In this document: positions 44,660 through 56,911 of the stretch, piece by piece
How the letters are laid out: each line of letters opens with the position of its first letter
Position numbering within the stretch: the stretch's first letter is position 1
From: Chondrosia reniformis
Lineage: Eukaryota > Porifera > Demospongiae > Chondrillida > Chondrillidae
Reading direction: 5' to 3'
Length of the DNA: 64,000 bases
Assembly (NCBI GenBank): GCA_947172415.1
Contig: OX359193.1
Location: 8,395,501-8,459,500 of the forward strand
Notes under the pieces: generated by a model
What the model was told of the DNA's origin: nothing
The model's database searches: none
The model's input: only the letters and a program-made list of their open reading frames with translations
Position numbers and translations under genes: made by a program

Positions 44660-46863
44660 TTAGACATTGGTGATTCCCTGCTTTGGGTCAGCGCTGGCAG
44701 TCAATGAAGCTGCTCTGTCCTTCTCGTCCTGTCTGTTGGCTGCCTCTGTAAAGTGCTTTGGATCGGCCACAAGTCGTTCTCTCTTGATAGGGACTGGAAC
44801 AATTTCCTTCACCTCTCCAGTACAGAGCAACACACCAATGAGGATGGAGTAAATGGCCACAAGAAAGAACTGTCCCACTTTGATGATGTCAAGATGGATG
44901 TCTGTAAAGTGCGGACTAAACAGCACCACTAGTGCTCCAATAAAGAGTCCAATTCCAAGCAGAAATATCAGAATGCTCCACAGCTTGGTCTGTCTAATGT
45001 GAAACAGAACATTGGAAATGATAAATATGAGACTAAAGTAGTGTACGGTGGCGAGATAGAAACCAATGGTGATGCCAAGAGATGTGATTATATCAGTGTC
45101 CTGTCCAAACTCCAGAAACCTGAAGCAATGTAGAAACATGGCACCTTGAAAGAAAGTGTTGTTACTGCAATTAGGAATGTACACAAAGTTGGTTTCTCTG
45201 AAACAGCTGTGTGTTTGGCAAGTGTCTGGATTGCTTTGGAGATCTTCAACTGGAATGGTCATTTCTGTAACTATATTTTGGTTCAGGAAGTAGGACATGG
45301 CAAGAATAATAGATAGCCCACTGATAAACACGAGCAGCCACGTGGATATAGAGTTATCTATCGAATGCCTCAGTTCTCCGGGTGTACCACATGGCTTACG
45401 AAGCTTCATGTAAAAGTTATTGGATATAACCCAAAATTTGAGAGTCTCTCGCGGTGCCTTTACTGTTTCACCTTGCACAAGCTTTACAGAGGGGAGAACC
45501 CTGCTAATAATGGCCCTGGGGTCAACCTGGTCTCCTGTGACAAACCTCATCACTATGCTTATGAGGGTGACAGCGATGAAGAGGAAGAAAGGACATATCA
45601 GTCCCACAACCAGCTCTGTCACAATGAACGGCCACACCTCCTTCTCAGTACGTGCAGTAAAGTCATAAGCAACTACTATCATCCACAGCACTACAGGAAG
45701 CAAATGATAGAGAGGCAATAGGTAGCTATGGTAACAGGTAACTACAGAAACAGTAACATAGCTAAGGTAGCAGGTAAAGATAGCCATGGTAACAGGTACC
45801 TAAGACAGGCTGGCATATTTTAACTGCATCAGCATTGTGTGGCTGCTGATGAATGAAGTGACAAAGTCGAGACAGCAATCTATTGGTCAAGGTGTAGTTT
45901 ACACTATGAACAAGAGGGAATTTTATTGGGCACACCACAACAGTTGGATATTGTGGTCTCCCAGGAACTGATATCTGTGATATTGCTGACTCAGCACATT
46001 ATAGATACTGCATTCCTGAAATAGCTACACTATGAAGCGTCAACTTTCCACACATAGATTCAGGTCCCATTTGGTTGAAATGAGCGTCACTAGTGTGCAT
46101 GGTATGCAAAACACTGACAAGTGTAGCTGTATAAAGACTCACATCCCAAATAGGAGAGCATCAGAAAGAATATTCCCATCAGGAGGAGAATGGCGGAACA
46201 ACAGGTAACACTCTGGAATTTATCTCCACGGACAATCCGAATGTAATAGTCATAAAATTCAGCTTCAATGAAATGTTCAGACATCTTTCCATCATCCGGT
46301 AGGCCCACATCTGCAGGATTCAACTGGACCAGTTCTTTGCCATCCGTACCTTCACCATTCAACAGCAGCTTCTTCAAGTCTTCTTCTCCAAAATGTTTCA
46401 GCAGGTCGATTAGGAACTTGATGCCTATCGTGCCAGGGAATGGTACAATGAGTGCCAAAATGGTGGCTGCCACCATAAAGTAGTACGACTCATTTGGGCT
46501 TCCACTGCTCCCAGTAACAGCTGCATACACACCTACTCAGGGAGAGGGGGGAGGGGAATAAAATGATCACATTACATGCATTCCATACACACATATTCAT
46601 ACCTATACAGGTTTACATGTAAATAAAATGTATGTAAATATTAAATTATGATTCTAAATGCACTTGGTTATTCAGATACTTCAAAACGAAATAGATATAA
46701 ACGTAGGTATACATTGATAAATAAGAAGGAAAGATATTAACAAAAGTTCGCCCCGCGCGCTTACCCACCTCCGCTTACCTAATCCAACGCTAATGAAGAA
46801 GAGAAGGAGAGCGATTACCAGAAATATCAGGAATATAACGCCAAAGGTAAGTTTCTTTCCCAT
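44660..46863 (-). CDS. Unrecognised multi-pass membrane protein
   Basis: Four exons inferred: 46863 to ~46787, ~46518-46145, ~45965-45797, ~45692-44660; roughly 550 residues. Seen: an N-terminal hydrophobic helix after MGKK; a second hydrophobic segment with ILALIVPFPGTIGIKFLIDL; a soluble part (NPADVGLPDDGKMSEHFIEA); two helices around WPFIVTELVVGLICPFFLF; a Cys-containing loop with N-glycosylation sites (CSNNT); then about five helices (IFLLGIGLFIGALVVL, VGQFFLVAIYSILIGVLL) and a charged tail. The family is not recognised. The layout (paired helices, a large glycosylated loop, cytosolic tail) would suit a plasma or organelle membrane protein. Head-to-head with the C45-type gene. The third exon is the least certain. 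Confidence 0.65.
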
Positions 46864-46961
46864 TATCTACGGGTTTTCTCCCGATGCGATTTGATTAATT
46901 GGAAAGGGCGTTACCTGAGCTCAGCATGGGCGTTGCCTCGTACCAGTATCATGTGATAGAA
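46864..46961. promoter_or_regulatory. Head-to-head promoter, membrane protein/C45-type gene
   Basis: 98 bp between start codons (46863 - and 46962 +), or 62 bp if the in-frame ATG at 46926 is used. No TATA box is seen. Inferred from arrangement. Confidence 0.35.
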
Positions 46962-49900
46962 ATGGCTTCCTATCGGTTGGTCCTGCTACTGCTACTCTTG
47001 TTGTTAGTAACAGCCATTAGCAGAGGACGTTTGAACGTGAAAGTTTCGGATGTAAAGGGTTATACTAAACTGAAGACGTGTCGACAGTCCACCTTGTACC
47101 AGCTCGAAACTAACAGCGACTACGCGACTGAGCCACTACTGATACACCTGGTGGGCAGCAGATATGGTAATCCCCTCCTCTATGCGCCCCGCCGGTGGAC
47201 ATACTGATTGTCTCATAGTGCTCGTGTGGCATTATTACATAGTAATAGATTTTTATTGGAGTACCATACAAAGTGTCTTATCATGTAATGTTTGAACTGT
47301 TTTTAGATGTCATCATCATATGACTCTGAATTTAACCCGTCCGCTGAATCCAGTTCAAATGATGACGACATCCAAGCTTTACGATCGGCTCTGATCTTAT
47401 CTTTTCCATGTTTTTTAGATATTGGATTTGCATATGGTAATATGCTGAGCGAAGAGTTGAGCAATGCTTACACTTCCTTGTTGAAATCTGTCTTGGGAAA
47501 CGACTGGAATGTGGTGGGCATCTAAAGGAATAACTAGAACTCACTACAAACATTCCTACTCACTCATTTCCACAGAGATCTGCATTATAGAACACTTGAC
47601 TGATAATGAGTACCATATTTTGACTTTAAATCATTACTTACACACATTTGTATCCATACAACAGAACGGAGGCATGCCTACTGTTGCTGAGGCTAAAAAC
47701 ATTTATCCATCCTGATTAAATCAATAATTGCAGAATCTGAGCATGTGAACATGTTCTGGTCTGTAGGTAACTGCTGAACTTGTGGGACTCGCTTTGGATT
47801 GGCAATGGAATGACTTCCTAGTAAGCTACTTCACCCACCAAATCATAAGCCGTGCCCTCATATCAATCAATCAATCAATCAAGCTTCATGAACATATCCC
47901 CACTGTTCCTACACATTCTACAATTCGCTTAGTAATTTACAATTGTTATACATACATAGTCCACATACTGTACAAAATAATCAAAGTGAAGTGGCCCAAT
48001 CTTCAAAATTCATCTCTCCATCTTTTTCATCTGTAAATATTTATGTTTTGATATGCCTTCATATATATATTGCCGCTGTTACCTATACTCCTTGCTACAT
48101 CCAACCCTCTCCTGCTCTTTTGTATACATGTAGTTTGTGTTTGTAAATATTTACATGTTTTGATATTCAAATCTGTTGGCTCTCTCTCTTAGTCTAAGGA
48201 GCTGCCCACCTGCTACAAGGAGGAGTTGAAGGGTCTGGCTGATGGAGCCAGTGAGGCAGGTTGTGCTGAATGTGGCAAGTATGCTACAAGAGCCATACTA
48301 ATGGCAAATCTTCCAGGAGATCTTAAGGACATGGTTTATGTCATTATGAAGTTAGCCATTTTAAGTTAACACTTGTGTTTGGCCTTATCAACTGATATTA
48401 ATTGCAGTGAATTCAATAAGACGAAATTAGTGGATATTCTGAAACACAAAATGGAGGCAGTGAAGGGGCTGCAGTGTTCAATGTTTGCAGTCTGGGGCTC
48501 CCGAACCAACAGCTCCAAACTCTTCTCTGCTCGTAATCTAGACTGGAATAAGGACACAGGTACGCCCCATTCATGTGTATAGTGTGGTATTATCTGGTTA
48601 TGTGGACATCAAAATACAGTATTTATTGTGTTTGAGTATGTCTGTAAATTTCCAGGTATTAACAAGAATAAATTAATAATGGTGACTGTACCTAATGATG
48701 GGGGAAACCCTTCCGTTTCCCTTGGATTTGTTGGACTTTTTGGTACATTAGCTGGAATGAGCTCTACTGGACTCACCGGTAAGATAACAGCCCTGGGCTC
48801 TTAATTGGTGGTTAAACTTTCTACTTTCTGTTTTATTGCAGTTCATGAAGCCAACCTTGAAGAGAATGTGATATCCTTCAAGGGCTTTCCGTGGACAATA
48901 AGGCTCCGTTACATCATGGAATATGCCAAGGACCTTGCTGAAGCCAGGTATGTACACATGCAATGTGTTACATGCCTAACACCTATTGCACCATTAGTGA
49001 TTGGTCTTCCTTTAGTATGTTCCCCACTCCACTCCACTCCACTCTACCCCGCCCCGCCCCGCCTCACTCCACCCCGCCCCACCTCACTCCACCCCGCCCC
49101 ACCCCACTCCACCCCCACCCTGCCCTGCTCACGTTAGGGCTCTCTGGGAGGCTACCAACAACACTGTTGGGTTCAACCATATGGTTGCCAGTGGAAGTGA
49201 TGCAACATCCTTTGCCAAGAGAACGTCAAAGGGTCCAGTTGCCTATGCCTTGGAGACAATGTACATGTACACTGCATACTTTGCAGATGATGATCCTAGG
49301 TAAGTTCAACCTGGATTTCCAACTTGCCTCCTAACAGGCTCTCTCTCCTTGTCCTTCAGAGAGGCCAACGCTACCTACCAGCCTGCCGGTGGAGCAGCTG
49401 TTCACATTGGCTTCCCTCTGAGTGAGGCTGTGTGGAGAACCAACCATGGGTATGACCCTGTTATTAGGAAGCACTACACCTGGAGCCAATCCCCGTCCAC
49501 CTGGTCCATGCAGAGATACATGTTTATACACAATGCCTTGGTGGAGTATGCAAAGACAAATGTGAAGATTGGTAAGTGTGTGTGCTCATGGTCAGGCTAT
49601 ATCTACTACTTTGCTAAAGTAATAATTCAGCTGCATGTCTTTCCACTGGTACTCTTTATCTGATTTGGTTAGATTACATGGAGGCAATCAACATTACTGC
49701 TATAGCTGGAGATAAAGGACATGATCCATATGTCTGCACGGTAAGGCTGCACCACATATTGTGGGTGTATTGGCCATGTACATAGTTAACCTGGTGATTA
49801 TGCTGCCATGGTGATCAGGTTACTATGGTGATTAGGTTTGTTTGTTCTTTGTAGAACTCTACAGATGGTACAAATGTACTGAGTGTAACTTTCGAGCCTC

Positions 49901-50161
49901 AACTGTCTACCTTGGTTGGTTACTCATTAGCTATTGTACATGTGTAGCTTGCAGTTTGTTACCAAATTATGTTTGTTCTCCAGTTTGTCGCTTGGGAAAG
50001 GAACAGTGGATCAGACTGGAGACCGGCTGTGTAAGACACTACTTTATAGTGTTGTGCTGTCTGTCTCATTCAATAAGCATGTTCTGTTCTCACTTTTCAG
50101 TTGCTCCACCTATGTCAAGTTGAATATGGCTGAGTGGTTCAAGCCTGTTCCTCCATTTTGA
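46962..50161 (+). CDS. Secreted C45-family Ntn hydrolase (Dcd1/AAT-like)
   Basis: Multi-exon; the start at 46962 gives a clean signal peptide (MASYRLVLLLLLLLLVTAIS). Seen: IGFAYGNMLSEEL; KELPTCYKEELKGLADGASEAG; GLQCSMFAVWGSRTNSS followed by LFSARNLDWN; GFVGLFGTLAGMSSTGLTVHEANL; PWTIRLRYIMEYAKDLAEAR; stop at 50159-50161. The Cys in LQCSMFAVWG is the expected N-terminal nucleophile after autocleavage, and SARNLDW is the typical C45 (acyl-CoA:6-aminopenicillanate acyltransferase-like) motif. Closest remembered relatives are Dictyostelium dcd1A/dcd1B, annotated as acid-ceramidase-like. Likely an extracellular or lysosomal amidase; substrate unknown. Inner exon limits are approximate, and those near 47.4-47.8 kb are the least certain. 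Confidence 0.8.
49020..49130 (+). repeat. C-rich low-complexity tract in an intron
   Basis: Runs of cactc, cgcccc and caccc words between two exons of the C45-type gene, ending in an acceptor (ctcacgttag). No coding role. Confidence 0.75.
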
Positions 50162-50979
50162 TTTCATTGTGATATATATGATTAACAATTGATACGTATA
50201 AGGCAGTGAATCTCCATACTCCTTGTGGGCATTCAACTCATAATGTTAAAAGTGAATGTACATGACACATATTATAGTATACTACAGCAACAAAATTACA
50301 AAATGCTGACTCCTGGGATAATGCAATCATACTATATAAAAGTTGTGAACATTTGACAGAAATCAAACGTACCTTCTAACTATAAATATATGTCCTGGAT
50401 GGACGAAAACGTACGAAAGTGTATATATTTCCTGCAATCTTCTCTGTGGATCATCTAAATAACCTTCAGAACAAGAAATAGGAATCACAGAGTGTGGTTG
50501 AAAGCAGTCCTTGCAAGGGACTACCCCCTCTCTTCTTGTTTTACGGAGTACACATGTGTTTAGAATACATCTTTCTTTTTTCCTTTTTTCCTTTTTCGTT
50601 TACTTTTTTCCTTTTTTCCTTTTTCGTTTACTTTTTTCCTTTTTCATTTCCTTTTTTCCTTTTTCGTTTTGTATACTTTCCTCCTTTTTCTCCTTTTTTC
50701 TTTTTCGCTTTCGCTCGAATGACGTATGGTATATATGTCAATGTCCCGCAGTCTCTAGGGACATGGGCCGGCCTTTCAAAGATTTCTGTAATACTTGTTA
50801 TGCAATAATTTACAAGAGTATACTAAATGCTTACATAGATGTATATGCATTTGCGATGATCTGGTATATACCAATCTCATTATGAATTGGTCATTATCGA
50901 CAATTGAGTTGTATATAACCACTGCACAATGATCATTTTTGTTTGAAAATTCTGAAATGTACATGTACATGGTTATAAA
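50162..50979. other. Spacer with a pyrimidine-rich repeat
   Basis: 3' of the C45-type gene. The only structure is a tract at about 50566-50712 of ccttttttcctttttcgttt-type units (~21-42 bp period). Phe-rich frames across it are by-products. Confidence 0.6.
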
Positions 50980-51960
50980 TTAAAAAGAGTTCTTAAACAA
51001 GTTCTTCATAAGACCATGCTGTTTCTTCTTCTTTTGAGTGTTACTGGAACGGTGCTGCAGTACTTCTTTTTGCATCATTTTACTGATTGTAAAGGTGACC
51101 CCAGGGCACACCACGAGGAGGTAGAAGTACTTCGTGCCCCAAATGGCCTCCGGTTTCTCAACTCTGTTTGACACTTCCACTACTTGCGTCGTAAGAGAAG
51201 CTGCTCGGGAACGGTCCGGCGTACCTGACCGACCTGTGACCAGTTACTAGTCCTGCTCTGCCTCACGCTACGGACAGAACAAGCCCGACCCTGGCGGACC
51301 ACAAACTCCCACCAATGAGAATCATCATGTGCACACAACGCAGCTTGGGAACACTGTACACAGACTTTAGCTCATTGGGATCGGCCAGGCGCTTTAGAGT
51401 AGGGACCCATCAGTTCACTGAACTGCAAGAAAAGAATTGAAAATACATGATATAAAATGAAATACTGCATTGATGCATGGATACGAAAACTCAATACAAA
51501 TCAAATGCAAATGCCTTTTAAACCAACCTGAAGCTGCAGCCTACAACAGGGGTTCCTGACCGACTACGTAGTGGCACTGGACCCACGCTCCTCCAGGTAC
51601 GGGTCGTATAGCAAGAATCCGCAAGTGCCAATTTAACACACAAGCAGGATTAATAGTGAGATACATCTCCAGGCACTAACCCATGATAGAGAGACCACCC
51701 CACTATACGAACACCGATGACCCTTTGTCGCATGGTACCATGGTCGTGCTCCTACCACGGTTTTCGCATCGATCCACACCAAAGTAGACCTCCAGAGTTG
51801 ATAGCCCGGAGGCCAAAGACTGAAAATTTCCTCGCCTATTTATTAGAAATTGTCGGCGGGAAACATCGTGAACTTGGCGGAAAATCGTGAAACTAAAATT
51901 TTGCTGATTGTTTTCGAGGTCTTCTTTGAACACAATAGACAACATGCAGAACATGACCCG
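50980..51960 (-). other. Unresolved region, possible gene
   Basis: This ~1 kb is less AT-rich than its surroundings and has short open frames on both strands. On the minus strand a frame ends at 50980 with KPEAIWGTKYFYLLVVCPGV and a Lys-rich tail (TQKKKKQHGLMKNLFKNSF), which looks like a real C-terminus. It could be joined by a 59-nt intron to a segment CAHDDSHWWEFVVRQG. Further upstream only frames with stops were found. A plus-strand frame (MRIIMCTQRSLGTLYTDFSS) competes. No family recognised; a gene, a decayed gene or a transposon scrap are all possible. Confidence 0.3.
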
Positions 51961-54182
51961 GCCTATTCAGCAAATTGTTATTGTTTAATGAGTTTCGACT
52001 AGAAATCAATCATGGCTATCCAGCGAAGCAAATCATAAAATGTCCAGTGACCCCATGAATAGAAGTACTTAATTAATAAACAAGCTATCAGTATCTTAAT
52101 GAACCTCTGATTATTTCAGCAGTTATCTTTTATTTCACAAGCTCTTGAATTGACATGTCAAGCGGCATGTCACAGGACATTGAGAATCAACGATATAGAT
52201 GTAGTACTAGTTGTTCCTTAATTATCAAATCTATATATTATTAAACGAAAAAGGCTTTAAATGATTGTACTTTACGCTAATGTACTTTCGTGCATGTGTG
52301 CATATATGCGTAGCTAATAAATCCTTGTACCACAACTTTGAACCTTGCAGACTGGTGAGGTATATCTATGTAGGCTATAACCTATTGAGTTTCTTATTTC
52401 CAACTACACTTTTGGCAATCCTATTGCTCAATTCAAAATGGCCGTTGCTAAACTGAAACTCAAATTGTGAGGAACTTTGGCGTTGTACATGCCCCAAAGT
52501 ACACTGATTGGTGGGTCATCTTATTTAGAGAATCAGACAAACTGTATAACTGCTTTAACTGAAGCCTATAATGTTTTGTTTTTCTTTTAAGTTTTGATTA
52601 GCATATTATTAATCAGCATCTTTACCTTGAGCTCATGTTAGAATGTGAGACTATTCAAAAAGTAATTTGAACTTTTCAAGTACAATTTATATAATCTAAC
52701 ATTGCACAAGTATATGGCTTATTGTGCAGCCTATACTTTATTTTCTGTGTATTAATTACAGAAGAATTGTTATGGAAATCAAATGTCAGTTACCTAGCAA
52801 CATGTCCAATTAAGAAAGAAAAAGGACTGAATGGAAGGGAATCATTAAAGTTACTAGCTTAACCCATTCAGGTGGGAAAATATAGTGAAAGAAAGTATTG
52901 GATCATTTGGAGGTGTAATTTCTGTTCTGGCCCATCTAAGGTGTAAATAAAGCTTAACTTATATTAAGTTTAATTGTGATTACATTGTACATCTTGTTTG
53001 CTTCTGTATAGCCTACCTTTATTTATTTATTTTATAAAAAAAGTCTCCATAACAACCAGGTGCAGTTTCCTGGCAACCATTCAATTAGTATTTTGGTAAT
53101 AAAATAATTATTCTTAATCATCATTATCATTGTCATGATTATTGTTTAGCAGGGTACACCAGCCATATTCTTGTGGCTTTCCCTTGTAGAGCAAACTTCA
53201 CAAATGTAAGTCAAGCAATATCTTCACCTAGTCAGCTGATCCAGATTGAGATCCGGCAGTTTCTCCAACGTCAATATTAATGGATGTACATGAAGAAACA
53301 AACAAATTTGTTGTATGTAATGTGTATATTTTATGTGCATGTCCCTTTAACAGGAACTATCTGTAACTGCTAAAGGTAGAAGAGAATTACTTTATACATT
53401 ATTAATTTACACTTTTCTGTCCACTTGTTTTACTGTAATGACACATGACAGTGGTTGATACAATAACATGTTTTGGTAGGATAAGGGACACCATTGAATT
53501 AAGTAGAGTCTACTCTATGTTTTATATGTTTTTATGACAACTTTTTATTTTGTACTTCATGCTACACCTATTCTCAATATAAATGTGTAATACATTTAGT
53601 ACAGGCATACAAAGTTAATGTAGAGATAGGGCAATTACCATACACAAAATTTCTAAAACTCATTGAACATGCTTTAAGGATGTCTATGAATGCTGACACC
53701 AAGTATTAGCTTTATATCTCTCCATTTGATAGAGTTACAACCCTCAATGTACATTAAAAACTGGTATATGAGCTTAAAGTATGGTGAGATAGGGCAAAAC
53801 TAATCACACTCCAATGTACTCCATGTCCGTATAGAAAACAAGCTGTATACTCATTCTGTATGAACGTTGCCTTGTAATAGGAATAATGAATGAGAAGGAT
53901 GAATCTCCGCTTGCACTTGTAACTGCATGGTTCCTGAGACATATCACAGACTTACCCCAAATGCCCTTTCATATTGAATAGGACTGATTTTTGCCACAGT
54001 TGTGGTTAATTCCTACTTTTGAATGAAAACAGAAAAACCTTATTAAACTATTCAATGAGTCAAGGATAGTTTATAGTGAACACCGTGTGTATGTATCCAT
54101 CTATGCTTGAGTTGTGCAGATTTAGACATTTTTAGAAGTGTAGAGTTGCGTTGTTACTTGTGGACATATACGTATATATAGA
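51961..54182. other. Gene-poor spacer
   Basis: About 2.2 kb of AT-rich sequence with no convincing exon, RNA gene or tandem repeat on either strand. It is the longest empty stretch in the window and precedes the carboxypeptidase pair. Confidence 0.55.
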
Positions 54183-56880
54183 ATGCAGTCCTTTCTCACA
54201 GCCATTGCTATACTAGTGGGTGTTTTAATTCAAACTCAAGGAGAAGATTCTTATGAAAACAGAAATGTCTGGCAATGGTTAGTGGCAGTGCCAGTGAATA
54301 GTGTGTACAGGACCTGATAAATACAATTCCTGCAATATTCAATTTAGTATATACTATAGTTGATCACTATATTACATGACACTTATCTATTGCAGTACAG
54401 CAACCAGTGAATATCACAGTCCAGAGTATCTAGACAATCCAGCCCACACGCACACCTGGTACCGGCATAACGGATTGGTTGCCTTTGCTACATCTCTGGA
54501 GTGGCCACAGATTCAGGAGCTGCATGGCTTTGTAGAGGAACAGTGTCACAAGTTTGGGAAAGTTAGGGATCAACATATCTTAGATGAGGACTCCGTATCA
54601 GCTCAGGAAGGAGGATGGTTTGACCGTTATGTGAGTACTTCTCTACTACACACAAGAAAAATGTAATCAGATTCCTTCAAGTGTTGTTAGAGAAATATCT
54701 TCTTCTAATTGTACAGCATACTTACAGTGATATTAAAAAGTTTTTCAAGAATTTAGCACATAAGAATCCTCATTTTATGAAATATGTACCATCTATTGGT
54801 AAAAGCCACAAAGGCAGAGATCTCTTTGCAGTACATTTTACAGCTGGATCTCACAGTCGTTCACAGTCAATAAAGAGACCAAAGATTTATATTCAATGTT
54901 TAATTCATGCAAGTAAGCGTCCTTCAATACATTTGTAGAAAATAATCCAGTTTACATATTAGTATTTTAGGATTACAGAACAAAATAAGATATACACACA
55001 TATACGTACATACACCTGTGTGATGATTGTTATACTTTGTTGGTTAAAAAATAACTATATGTATAACTCTACAACAAGGCACATCTGTATTATAGATTGT
55101 CTAACATTCTATGCTCCGTGCACTTCTAACTCTGGTATGGGTTGTTGAAATGCAAGCCCCTTCTCAAGCTCTCACACACACATGCATTTAGGCCATGCAA
55201 ATACTGTACAAGTGTACAGGAGAGATGCTTCCCACTTATTTCCCAGTACAAGTCTGCATTATGTACAGTCAGTGTAACAGTGCTTCCTAAAGTTATACTT
55301 TAAGTACACACAGTAATTCCCTATTCAAAGGGTTAGGAAAAGCTATAGTGCTTTACATATTGAATTTTCTATTCTACTATTTGTATACACTTTGTAATTA
55401 CTATGTGTTTTGCATATGTACGTATGTACAGAGATGCACCTTAGCACACTGTTAGTTCAGTAGTCACACAATACATTTAGTGTATATGTAATTTATGCAT
55501 TCTCTGGAAGCTCTGTCTATTGATACGTTAGGAGAGTGGATTAGTGGATCAGTTTGCCAGTACTTTGCAAAGCAACTAGTTCATTCATATAAGAAAAGTA
55601 AAAAGGTAAATCTAATTGTCACTTCTTGTGTTGCCACATGTAATAGATATTTTAGGGGAAAGACAATTTTTATTGCTATATCGAATCACTCTGGTCACAG
55701 GTAATCCAGTAACAATGAATCATTAACAGTAGTGAATTTAAACATTATTAACAATAGAAGATGTGACTAACTGACTTATGAATACGTGGGCCAACTATCA
55801 TTTGGTTATTCTTATTATATGCCTCACAGTTACATATAAACTATACAGAACACTATGCATCTTATATATAGACACATTAACTGTATATTAATATACATAT
55901 ATGTATCCTTATAATTAGTTCAGACAAGGTATGCTGAATTTAGAGTATGTCATGGTTCCTGTGGTCAACCCAGATGGATATGAGGTCTGTTTTATTATAT
56001 TTGTACATATATATGGTATGTCTATATGTACCTACGTATATACGTAGATGTACCTATATGATATACTGTGATGCATGTGAATATATGTATATTATACGTA
56101 GATAACTATGCAAGGACATGGAAGCCCAAGTAGTGAGAAGATCTACACAGCTCGGTTTTGGAGGAAAAATGAACGAGAATTTTCCCATTCAAAATGCATG
56201 GGAGTGGATCTCAATCGAAACTTTCCATACAAGTGGTATCAGGTAATTTGTATAAGGCAGAATGATTGTCTGATCAAAAGTGAATATGTACCAAAAGTTT
56301 ATATCCTCGTCATTTGACTCTGGACTTTAAGCTTAAGATCTGCATCATATATTTCAGGCCCCTTTTCCACATTTTCTGTTTACTGTAATAGAAAACTGGT
56401 TCATCCAGTAACAAGTGTCGAGAAGACTATCACGGCCCCTATCCTACAAGTGAACCCGAAGTGAGAGCTGTAATAAAATACATGAAGAGAATAAGACCAG
56501 TTTTGGGGGCCATTGACTTTCATTCCTTTTCACAGCTAGTGCTGTACCCGTGGTGTAAGTTGATCACATAGGTATACATACATAATATATAGGTAAAGGA
56601 GCGCTATACACACACACATATTTACCAACACCCCCACACTTTATGAGTCAAGTCAACATATGTGACATTGCTCTCTCTCTCTCTAACATTGCTTGTTGCA
56701 TATTCCAGCTGCTACTAAGAAGAATCCGCCACATTACAGCACCCTGAAGAGAATTTCGGTGGATACTGCTAAATCAATATTTAAGGTAGGCTTCTCAATA
56801 GTATCTTCAATTGAAGAGATTCCAATAACCAAATTTATGTGCCCATACACTCTGTATAACCTACATACATGTACATAGTT

Positions 56881-56911
<31 letters not shown>

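Noticed and set aside
51260..51430. In-frame TGA as a possible selenocysteine codon on the minus strand
   Set aside because: Further stops occur in the same frame and no SECIS-like hairpin was recognised.
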